From: Planctomycetota bacterium
Lineage (GTDB): Bacteria; Planctomycetota; Planctomycetia; Pirellulales; Pirellulaceae
DNA: 5,397 bases
Assembly: GCA_019347795.1 (NCBI GenBank)
Contig: JAHWKS010000466.1
Span: 1 to 5,397, forward strand
Direction of reading: 5' to 3'
A program made the translations under genes and the position numbers. The notes under the pieces were generated by a model. That model did no database searches, had not been told where the DNA came from, and was given only the letters and a program-made list of their open reading frames with translations. This document shows positions 1 to 5,397 of the stretch, one piece after another (within the stretch, counting starts at the first letter, position 1; the number at the start of each line of letters is the position of its first letter).

Positions 1-76
1 CCGTTGAACCGTCGCGAATCTGCGAAGTCCGTGCGGCCTATTATCCCTGTGAGAGGAAGTTGACCTCCTTTGCAGA
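1..76. other. No gene supported at the left edge
   Basis: After the TGA at 77-79 the minus strand shows AAAGGAGGT (positions 63-71), but no ATG, GTG or TTG follows at a usable distance and stops are near. I see nothing else here beyond a small GAGG/CCTC inverted repeat at 53-67. Confidence 0.4.
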
Positions 77-433
77 TCAAAATTCTGGCGGTTCTTGCGG
101 GCCTGGTCTCCTTGCCGCACGTGTGATGAGGCCCCCGATCAGAGAAGCGAGCATCATCCCCGCTAGCCAAGCCACCGAAGCATAGGCCAACCCCCACTCC
201 CAGCCGCCCTACGATAGGCCCCAAACGCCTCCCACCAACGCAGCTGCCGCGCTTATTCGCTGTGCTGTCCTGTATTCCACCTGCGAAGTGAGGCCGTACA
301 ACCCTAGCATCATCGATAGCGCGCCGCCGACAACGAAAGCGCCAACTGCGCCTGTCATTGCCCCAGCTATACCAGCCCGTCCCAACCCGTAGAAGGCGGC
401 GGCAATCCCAACGAGTACGCTCAACTGAAGCAT
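77..433 (-). pseudogene. Small multi-span membrane protein interrupted by an in-frame TAG
   Basis: The ATG at 433 follows a strong ribosome binding site (GGAGG, four bases upstream). Codons run for 74 residues to a TAG at 209-211, but the same frame then continues for 43 more residues to a TGA at 77-79. The continuation is itself membrane-like: GGWEWGLAYASVAW leads into LAGMMLASLIGGL, then a basic tail ITRAARRPG. Taken together the 117 residues would give about four hydrophobic segments (near 3-19, 23-48, 60-74 running into the continuation, and a last one at about 81-102), with the C-terminus probably cytoplasmic by the positive-inside rule. The simplest reading is a nonsense mutation of a once complete gene; a functional 74-aa product, TAG readthrough or a sequencing error are alternatives. 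I do not recognise the family. Small membrane proteins are common as cassette genes and as effectors, but neither role is shown. Confidence 0.6.
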
Positions 434-437
434 ACAA

Positions 438-442
438 CCTCC
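438..442 (-). promoter_or_regulatory. Ribosome binding site of the small membrane protein gene
   Basis: GGAGG on the minus strand lies four bases before ATG 433. It is the clearest Shine-Dalgarno sequence in the window, and it is what makes this short frame credible as a gene rather than a chance open frame. Confidence 0.65.
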
Positions 443-465
443 AAGGACGACAAGTGCGTAGTCTG

Positions 466-624
466 CTAGAGATTAATAGCCTGGGCGCCGGCCCCGCTGG
501 GGAACGGCTGCTCATCGAAACTGCAGATATCTGAACAAATCACGGCGCGTCCGCCGCTTTCCGCGAAGCGGCCGAGGCGCGCAGCGCCGAAGGCGGCACC
601 CCGACGTGGACGGCGTTCCCGTCC
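466..624 (-). repeat. Structured intergenic repeat, copy A (diverged from copy B)
   Basis: This copy lies in the 214-bp gap between the nuclease-like gene and the small membrane gene. It is aligned to copy B by 572-604 (29/33) and 511-525 (14/15), with looser similarity at its low-coordinate end (CTAGAGATT against CTAACGATT). Arms 483-490 and 594-601 still pair at 7 of 8 positions, equivalent to the arms of B. The interior holds a perfect 7-bp stem GCCGCTT/AAGCGGC at 553-559 and 566-572 with a 6-base loop, and a further 6-bp stem GGACGG/CCGTCC at 608-613 and 619-624. No clear GTTRRRY box remains, so if it was a recombination site it has decayed or differs in that part. No T-run follows any stem, which argues against an ordinary intrinsic terminator. 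Confidence 0.55.
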
Positions 625-647
625 TGCCCAACCGACATCCCGGCCCG

Positions 648-2306
648 CTAGCTCCTTACATTGCTCACCTTAGCCATACGTGCGACAACGCGCGCGCGTT
701 CATCGGGGGTAGGCATTGCGACGGTGAACGCTGCGGCCGATTTCGTTATCCAGAAAAGAAGCTCCTCGCGGCCCCTCCAGGCACGCAGATCGAGCGTTGC
801 GACGGCTCGCAGATGATCGTCTGCGAACAGCATCGCTCGAACCGAAAGGTCATCGGAGAACCAGAGTGCCAGCGTTTGATTATCGCTTCCGAGGTGACGA
901 GGAAGAAAACCTCGAGGTGAACCACCATACGGTTCCGCCAAGCGCGCGTAGAAAGAGACGCCTTCGCTCCAATCGTGGACTTCTGTCCTGTTGTCCGGCA
1001 CGCGCAGCAAGCTCTTGTCTGCGGGGATGAGCTCGCCGGTTTCGGGATCCCTCATTAGATGTTCAGGGACGTCAGGGAACCGGCGATCGAACGAATCGAT
1101 GGAGTCGAATCTGAGAGAGGCGTTGCGGTTGGCTATGAAATGAGTCTGGAGATGGTATCCCACCGTTCTGAGGTGCGCGTCCTCATTCGCGACATCTTTC
1201 TGTTGCTCCTCGCCCTCATTCCAGAACAACGCAACTAGCGCAACGTGGTCTGCCTTGCGCTCCTCGAACAGCCGACGGGTGATCTGGTCAGCTTCGAATA
1301 GGTCTCCTAATCCGCGCGGCGGCCGCAGCCGCACAGCTACGATTCCTGGAGTTGCATGCTCCTGCAATTGCAAAACGGCTTTCTTGAGGTTCGTCTCGAA
1401 CGTTCCAACCCTCTTCGGGAGCGCGTCGCTTCGCACGCGGACTAGCGACCGGACCGCCAGAATCTCGTTGCGCTCCGGCATCGGCACTAATTGTGACCGA
1501 ACCCATAGACTGCCCTTCGGGATCACGTCTTCAACGCTAATGGGCGGGTTCTGAAGGACGCTTTGATCTCCAAGCGCCTGCACCGATACCTGGAAACGCC
1601 CGTCCGGATCGGATAGGGTAGACCATTGGCTCGGATCCCTCATTGCCTCCCCAGCGACCACGCCAACCAGCGCCGCTACATCACCACTAGCGACGTCGTT
1701 CGAAGGCACATGAAGCTGAACGAGGACCTTTAAGGGCGGTTGATCCTGAAGCCAGGCATCAAGGTCATGGGCAAGTGCGTCCTGCTTCAGTTGACTATCG
1801 TCGATTGGTTCGATCCTCTTGCATTCGCATGGCAGAGTTCGCATCCCGCTCTGGAAGTTCACCCACAGATCGGGGCGGGGCGTCTCGCTCATTTCAACCG
1901 AAGCATCAACGTGATCACGGAAGTAGATCGCGGCTTCTACTTCGAACAGGGTATCGAAGAATTGACCAAATTGACCGGCCGCAGCTCTGTGAGTGAAGTC
2001 GCGCTGCACCCTAGCCCAACCGGAAAGGTCACTCGCGCGCCTGATGATGCTACGTGCAAAGCAAAGCCGCAGAATGTCGATTACTTGAGCTTGTGACTTG
2101 CCTTCGAGCGAAAATGCGGGATCGTCCAAGAGGGCCAACGAGCGAACTAACGGTTGTCCGGGTTCCAGCGCTGACCCCGCCTGGGCCGCCTCCATTTCCT
2201 GGCGCCCGTCCCCGCTCGTCCATTTTGCCACGAATGGCCGAACGTGTTCGGCGAGGCCCCGCATGACTTCCAGATTTGATACGTCGAATCCGTCGTCGCC
2301 TAGCAT
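648..2306 (-). CDS. PD-(D/E)xK nuclease-like protein, 552 aa, otherwise unrecognised
   Basis: A probable nuclease core lies at residues 117-165: a helix with acidic residues (FDTLFEVEAAIYF, E122/E124), a hydrophobic strand, P145-D146 in RPDLWV, and E161-C-K163 in LPCECKRI. This E...PD...ExK order and spacing is characteristic of the PD-(D/E)xK superfamily, where the acidic residues bind the metal and the lysine supports phosphodiester cleavage. The N-terminal 115 residues look helical. Residues 170-552 match no domain I know; they contain a helical NLKKAVLQLQEH (306-317) and mixed alpha/beta sequence, perhaps for target sensing or oligomerisation. No membrane segment is seen. The ATG at 2306 has GGAG directly against it, which is poor spacing; ATG 2264 (residue 15), preceded by GGAAG, is a real alternative giving 538 aa. 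Repeat copies flank the gene on both sides. Restriction or abortive defence is plausible but inferred. Confidence 0.75.
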   Translation of the reverse strand: MLGDDGFDVSNLEVMRGLAEHVRPFVAKWTSGDGRQEMEAAQAGSALEPGQPLVRSLALLDDPAFSLEGKSQAQVIDILRLCFARSIIRRASDLSGWARVQRDFTHRAAAGQFGQFFDTLFEVEAAIYFRDHVDASVEMSETPRPDLWVNFQSGMRTLPCECKRIEPIDDSQLKQDALAHDLDAWLQDQPPLKVLVQLHVPSNDVASGDVAALVGVVAGEAMRDPSQWSTLSDPDGRFQVSVQALGDQSVLQNPPISVEDVIPKGSLWVRSQLVPMPERNEILAVRSLVRVRSDALPKRVGTFETNLKKAVLQLQEHATPGIVAVRLRPPRGLGDLFEADQITRRLFEERKADHVALVALFWNEGEEQQKDVANEDAHLRTVGYHLQTHFIANRNASLRFDSIDSFDRRFPDVPEHLMRDPETGELIPADKSLLRVPDNRTEVHDWSEGVSFYARLAEPYGGSPRGFLPRHLGSDNQTLALWFSDDLSVRAMLFADDHLRAVATLDLRAWRGREELLFWITKSAAAFTVAMPTPDERARVVARMAKVSNVRS

Positions 2307-2309
2307 CTC

Positions 2310-2470
2310 CGGAATGCCGTCTAACGATTCACAGGGTGCCGAACCGGCGCTTCACGCTGCAGGCGACGCGGCTCTCTTCGAAACTGCAAATGCAACTGAG
2401 TAGCGCCTGCATCTTGACGCCGGTACCGAGGCGCGCATCACCGAAGCCGGCACCCGGACCTTCGGTGCCG
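2310..2470 (-). repeat. Structured intergenic repeat, copy B (attC-like?)
   Basis: This copy fills most of the 217-bp gap between the DUF2971 gene and the nuclease-like gene. Positions 2426-2458 match copy A (572-604) at 29 of 33 bases, and 2374-2388 match 511-525 at 14 of 15 (gene-strand core TGCAGTTTCGA). It can fold: 2334-2341 (GGGTGCCG) pairs perfectly with 2448-2455, continued by 2349-2353 with 2443-2447 after a 7-base bulge, and 2403-2408 (GCGCCT) pairs with 2429-2434 inside. The end nearest the next gene carries GTTAGAC on the minus strand (2319-2325), which fits the integron core site GTTRRRY, but no RYYYAAC partner was found at the other end. It could also be a structured RNA or a non-mobile repeat. 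Confidence 0.6.
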
Positions 2471-2523
2471 TTCCGCTGGCGGCCCCACCACAACGCCCTC
2501 GGCTCAGCTTCAAGGATGCCATG

Positions 2524-3486
2524 CTACAACCAGCGGAGAGGAGTGCCGGACTTCCGGATCCGTGGTCGATAGTGCGGATTAGCGTTCCGGAGTAACCCTA
2601 GAACGGCGTCGGCGTTCGTGTCGGCGGCCGTAGGGCCGATCACCACCTCGGAGATTGGATACGGCGTCCCCCAACGATCGTCCTTCGAGAGCAGGGCAGC
2701 TTGAGCCCAAGACACATCACAGTAGGGCACAATGCCGCCTCGCCGCGTCTTGAAACCCAGACGCGCGTTCTCGTCCGGCTCAAACAACGGGTCACCGGCC
2801 AGCGTCGCAACTAGACGCCACTCCTGTTCCGTTGCGAAGTCGGGATGCTTCATCGCAATCAAGAACTCGCTAACGATCTCGGCGGTGCAACGCGCGTAGT
2901 CCGGTAGCATCTTGCTGTCCCTTTCCGACACCTCGCGACCGCGATCCGACTCCTCCGCTCCCACAGCGTCACAGATTGCTTCTATGGCCTCCTGAACCAG
3001 TCGGCTCTGGTCCCTCGGGTCATAAATGACCTTGTACGCCCAGCACGATGGTTGGAGAAAAGGAAGCATCCTCGGGAGCTCAAATCCGATTGCGAATCCG
3101 CCCGCCGCCTCGCCATAGGAGCGCCACTGCCCCAAGAGGTTCCCATTTTCGCAGAACGACGACGCAAAGATCCTCATGCCATCGCCGAAGAGGTTAAAGG
3201 TATTGGAAACTCGGCGTAACAGTTCCCTCGCCACGGGCTCATTGGCGCGCCGACTGCTTTCGCCTTCGATCGCCTCTGAAACCAGGCCCTCAGCGTAGCG
3301 AAGCTCGGATGAGTCGTTCATGTACCTCAACTCAGTCATGTGAAGGGATTGCGAGTTGACAATCCCAAGCAAGCCGGAAGCTGAGGTATAGTGGAAAAGA
3401 AGCTCCGGAACGGGGTCGTGGTGTTCACGCCACCTCCGCACAAGCTGCTGGCGCAACGCCTTCGGCCCGGAGTCACTCATCTGCAT
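2524..3486 (-). CDS. DUF2971-family protein, 320 aa
   Basis: The pattern of conserved blocks matches DUF2971 proteins as I know them: LLFHYTSASGLLGIV (about 29-43), LHMTELRYMNDSSEL (about 48-62), FASSFCENGNLLGQWRSYGE followed by GGFAIGFE (about 107-136), a late MKHPDFATEQEWRLVA (about 212-227) and a final PISEVVIGP (about 277-285). The length is typical of the family. The early H32-Y33-T34, a middle Tyr and a late E-x-E-W-R (E220, E222) recall the His...Tyr...Glu layout of ADP-ribosyltransferase-fold enzymes such as DarT; that comparison is inference, and no biochemical role is established here. The start lies 14 bp inside the preceding gene; a second ATG at 3480 would give an 8-bp overlap with that gene's end. 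Either way the genes form one operon. The gene is followed by structured repeat B. Confidence 0.75.
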   Translation of the reverse strand: MQMSDSGPKALRQQLVRRWREHHDPVPELLFHYTSASGLLGIVNSQSLHMTELRYMNDSSELRYAEGLVSEAIEGESSRRANEPVARELLRRVSNTFNLFGDGMRIFASSFCENGNLLGQWRSYGEAAGGFAIGFELPRMLPFLQPSCWAYKVIYDPRDQSRLVQEAIEAICDAVGAEESDRGREVSERDSKMLPDYARCTAEIVSEFLIAMKHPDFATEQEWRLVATLAGDPLFEPDENARLGFKTRRGGIVPYCDVSWAQAALLSKDDRWGTPYPISEVVIGPTAADTNADAVLGLLRNANPHYRPRIRKSGTPLRWL

Positions 3487-4201
3487 CGACGCTTATCCCG
3501 ACCTGAAACGATTCCCAACCAACATCGAGGAAGTAGCAAGGACCTGACATATTCAAGCTCGTCGCTACGGCAGCGTCTCTGTCGTACATGAACAGAACGG
3601 AGTCGCCACCGAGCCGCTCCTCGCCTGGGAGGGCGAGCATCCGCTGGACCACACCCCCGCCTCCTACCATCGGCGCTCCTGGCGCGTACGCTATGTCTTC
3701 CCGGTCAGGTTTCGGCCGGACTTCAGAAATGCGAACGGCGGGACCTGGCGCACCTTCATTGGTCTTCAACAGCATCGAGCTCAGGTGCGGCTTCACGATA
3801 CGTTCGGTCCCAATGCGAATTCGATCAGGATGAAAATAGGCGACGCAGCCATTTGGAAGCCGTGTTAGCAGCGATGCGAACAGCACACGCCGGACACCTA
3901 CAGTTCTGGTCGCTTCGTCAAACAGCATGCGGCCAGTGCGCCGCGCATAAACCCGACGCCGACCCTCTGCCGTGCTCACGCCGTACTGCTCTCGATCGGC
4001 AACGAGGTCGATCGCATCCTCGCTAACCGAAGCGACGCGAACTTCCTGATCGTAAACCTCACATGTGACTGCGTAGGAACCCTCTAAAGAGCGGCGAATT
4101 TGAACGATCGAATCGTCCCCATACTGGAGTGGAACGGGCACATGCCGGAAATAGCAGCCACCTAGCACCGCTTCAGCGTCAATTGCCGCTTCCCACGCCA
4201 T
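3473..4201 (-). CDS. Unrecognised soluble protein, 242 aa, translationally linked to the DUF2971 gene
   Basis: I do not recognise this family. The protein shows no signal peptide, no membrane segment and no clear catalytic motif. Visible features (numbered from the ATG at 4201) are an Arg-rich patch RRRVYARRTGR at 81-91, a run of short hydrophobic beta-like segments (VGVRRVLFASLLTRL, CVAYF), a Gly-rich loop MVGGGGVVQR near 178-187, and a C-terminal YFLDVGWESFQVGISV. The frame is open back to a TTG at 4288, one base after the methyltransferase stop and preceded by AAGGGG, giving 271 aa. I prefer the ATG because the repeat fragment C (4238-4270) lies within the extension, although this ATG has no good ribosome binding site. 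The 3' end overlaps the start of the DUF2971 gene, so the two are probably translated together and may form a pair. A role as partner, inhibitor or immunity factor is possible but unsupported. Confidence 0.6.
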   Translation of the reverse strand: MAWEAAIDAEAVLGGCYFRHVPVPLQYGDDSIVQIRRSLEGSYAVTCEVYDQEVRVASVSEDAIDLVADREQYGVSTAEGRRRVYARRTGRMLFDEATRTVGVRRVLFASLLTRLPNGCVAYFHPDRIRIGTERIVKPHLSSMLLKTNEGAPGPAVRISEVRPKPDREDIAYAPGAPMVGGGGVVQRMLALPGEERLGGDSVLFMYDRDAAVATSLNMSGPCYFLDVGWESFQVGISVDADE

Positions 4202-4237
4202 GTTAGATTGACGAGTCACGGAATTCTGTGGTTCAAG

Positions 4238-4270
4238 CGGAATGGCACCTAACGCGTGTTTGCCGAACCG
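4238..4270 (-). repeat. Partial repeat C: core-like end shared with copy B
   Basis: On the plus strand, TGCCGAACCG at 4261-4270 is identical to 2337-2346; CTAACG at 4249-4254 matches 2321-2326; CGGAATG at 4238-4244 matches 2310-2316. The blocks appear in the same order and differ in spacing only (6 against 10 bases between CTAACG and TGCCGAACCG). On the gene strand this reads GTTCGGCA, then GTTAGGT, then GCCATTCCG. Only the gene-proximal end is present; the rest of the repeat is absent and the methyltransferase coding end is reached within about 20 bases. It marks the likely left boundary of the inserted two-gene unit. Confidence 0.5.
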
Positions 4271-4289
4271 ACAACTCTCGCCCTTCAAC

Positions 4290-5397
4290 CTACCCCTTCA
4301 ATCTGACAACCCGCATCACCTCATTCCCGCGGGGGTCGATCACCTTCACCGCGACGCGTTTCTGCTTCCCCGCCCGGAATGGCAGCGATGTCGTGCCGGT
4401 CAGCTCCTCGAACCGGTCGGCCTCGATCGTCCCGCGCAGCGCGCGCTCGAGTTTGTCCCACGCCTTCCGATCGGGGAAGAACGCCTGCGCGATGCAAAAC
4501 GTGCGGCCGTCGTAGTCCGTATCCAGGAACCAGGCGGCGACCTTGTCGGCGCGCGTCGCGTGGATCGTGTTGGCGACGGGGTCGTAGATGTCGACGCCCT
4601 GCATCTCGACGCGGTACTCGTCATCCTTGCCGTTCCGCAGCTCGACACGCGGCAGGCCGAAGACGCTGAAGAGCTGGCTGCCCTTCGTCGTCTTGAGCAG
4701 GTCGCCCATCTGCACGTCGGGCGCGATGTGGGCGAGGTGCGCGCGCACGCGCGGGTGCTGGTCTTCCTGGATCGCGGCCTGCGCCGCGCCGTCGAAGGAG
4801 AAGCCGGCTAACACCAGATCGTCGGCGCCGCGGCGGTTCGCCTCGCGCAACGCCTCCTCGACCTGGTACGACGTGACGGGGCCGTGCTCGGGGCCGATCG
4901 AGACGACGACGCGCCGGGTCTTCCCCTCCCCGTCGCGCCAGTCGCCCTCACCCTGCAGCGCGACGCCGCCATCGATGCGGTCGAGACGGTCGAACGCGAG
5001 TGTGCGGTTGTTCGGGAAGCGCACGCCGTCCCCGGCGAGCAGGCCGAGCATGCGGTCGACGAAGCCCTCGGCGTTCACGGCCTCATCTGGCGCGGTCGGA
5101 TCGAAGGTGCCGAGCTCGTCCGCTGGCTCGCCGGCGAAGCCGGGCTCCGCGTCGCCGTCGCTCTGCTCGACGGGCATGACGGCCTCCACCGTGAACGGGC
5201 CGGTCACGCGGACGACGCCGCGCTCGACTTCCGGCTGATCGACCAGCTCCTCCTGATCGGCGGACGCGGCGATGGTCGCGTTCACCTCGTCCATCTTCGC
5301 GCGCCACGCGTCGCGGTAGGCGACGAGCGCGTCGCGCAGCGGCTGGGGCCAGTCGTCATCGGTGTCGAACGGCACCACCCACTCGCGCCACTCGGTG
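4290..5397 (-). CDS. Type III-like (Mod/COG2189-like) adenine-specific DNA methyltransferase, C-terminal part (5'-truncated by window edge)
   Basis: The frame is open to the window edge: codons for TEWREW precede the first GTG at 5378, so that GTG is internal, and 368 residues plus a TAG at 4290-4292 are visible. The sequence resembles, from memory, the non-catalytic C-terminal half of large Mod-like methyltransferases that modify DNA bases beside a DEAD/DEAH helicase-nuclease. Family-like stretches, in order, are WRAKMDEVNATIAASADQEE, then RVTGPFTVEAV, then a Rossmann-like ADDLVLAGFSFDGAA, then QMGDLLKTTKGSQLFSVFG, then VDIYDPVANTIHATRADKVA followed by AWFLDTDYDGRTFCIAQAFF, and a terminal VAVKVIDPRGNEVMRV. 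The S-adenosylmethionine-binding FxGxG and catalytic [DN]PP[YF] motifs are expected upstream, outside the window, so activity cannot be judged here. GC content is clearly higher than in the downstream genes. A possible TTG start for the next gene lies one base after this stop. Confidence 0.85.
   Translation of the reverse strand, partial: TEWREWVVPFDTDDDWPQPLRDALVAYRDAWRAKMDEVNATIAASADQEELVDQPEVERGVVRVTGPFTVEAVMPVEQSDGDAEPGFAGEPADELGTFDPTAPDEAVNAEGFVDRMLGLLAGDGVRFPNNRTLAFDRLDRIDGGVALQGEGDWRDGEGKTRRVVVSIGPEHGPVTSYQVEEALREANRRGADDLVLAGFSFDGAAQAAIQEDQHPRVRAHLAHIAPDVQMGDLLKTTKGSQLFSVFGLPRVELRNGKDDEYRVEMQGVDIYDPVANTIHATRADKVAAWFLDTDYDGRTFCIAQAFFPDRKAWDKLERALRGTIEADRFEELTGTTSLPFRAGKQKRVAVKVIDPRGNEVMRVVRLKG

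Noticed and set aside
63..71. AAAGGAGGT as the ribosome binding site of a further gene at the left edge
   Set aside because: No start codon lies at a usable distance on the minus strand before 1.
553..572. Perfect 7-bp hairpin as an intrinsic terminator of the nuclease-like gene
   Set aside because: No T-run follows in the minus-strand direction; it is better explained as part of the repeat.
606..920. Plus-strand frame of 104 codons
   Set aside because: It lies mostly opposite the 3' end of the nuclease-like gene, shows no family resemblance and has no convincing ribosome binding site.
466..2470. CRISPR array
   Set aside because: Only two diverged, long copies separated by a whole gene; no short identical repeats with regular spacers and no cas genes.
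2319..2475. A complete canonical attC site at copy B
   Set aside because: The GTTRRRY core is present, but the only AAC near the far end reads GCGGAAC, which does not fit RYYYAAC; kept only as a tentative resemblance.
4588..5238. Long plus-strand open frames opposite the methyltransferase (4242-4811, 4588-5238)
   Set aside because: They are antisense shadows in GC-rich DNA with Arg/Ser/Pro-rich or low-complexity translations; the minus-strand frame has recognisable family sequence.

Overview
The window comes from a bacterium with GC-rich DNA. Nothing in it fixes the phylum. All credible genes are on the minus strand, so the array reads from high to low coordinates. The gene entering at the right edge is visibly richer in GC than the genes downstream, which suggests accessory genes added behind a GC-rich methyltransferase gene.

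Layout in the direction of transcription: (1) 5397-4290, the C-terminal 368 residues of a large type III-like (Mod / COG2189-like) adenine-specific DNA methyltransferase, whose catalytic part lies outside the window. (2) 4201-3473 (or from a TTG at 4288), an unrecognised soluble protein of 242-271 aa. (3) 3486-2524, a 320-aa DUF2971-type protein whose start overlaps the end of the previous gene. (4) 2523-2307, an intergenic stretch almost filled by a structured repeat (copy B). (5) 2306-648, a 552-aa protein with a recognisable PD-(D/E)xK nuclease core and otherwise unfamiliar sequence. (6) 647-434, a second intergenic stretch with a diverged copy of the same repeat (copy A). (7) 433-77, a small multi-span membrane protein whose reading frame is broken by one in-frame TAG. 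Positions 1-76 hold no gene I can support.

The main non-coding result is a degenerate repeat of about 140-160 bp that follows the DUF2971 gene (B) and the nuclease-like gene (A). A fragment of its gene-proximal end also occurs just before gene 2 (C, 4238-4270). B and C carry GTTAGAC and GTTAGGT on the gene strand, matching the integron core-site consensus GTTRRRY, and both are followed by G[G/C]CATTCCG. A and B have long-range complementary arms. With genes in one orientation, each unit followed by a repeat, and a small membrane protein at the end, this resembles an integron-like cassette array. The partner RYYYAAC box was not found and no integrase is in view, so the identification is tentative.

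Functionally the window reads as part of a defence or accessory island: a modification methyltransferase, a probable nuclease, and a DUF2971 protein paired with an unknown partner. Anti-phage roles for the last three are inferred from context and motifs, not shown by the sequence.
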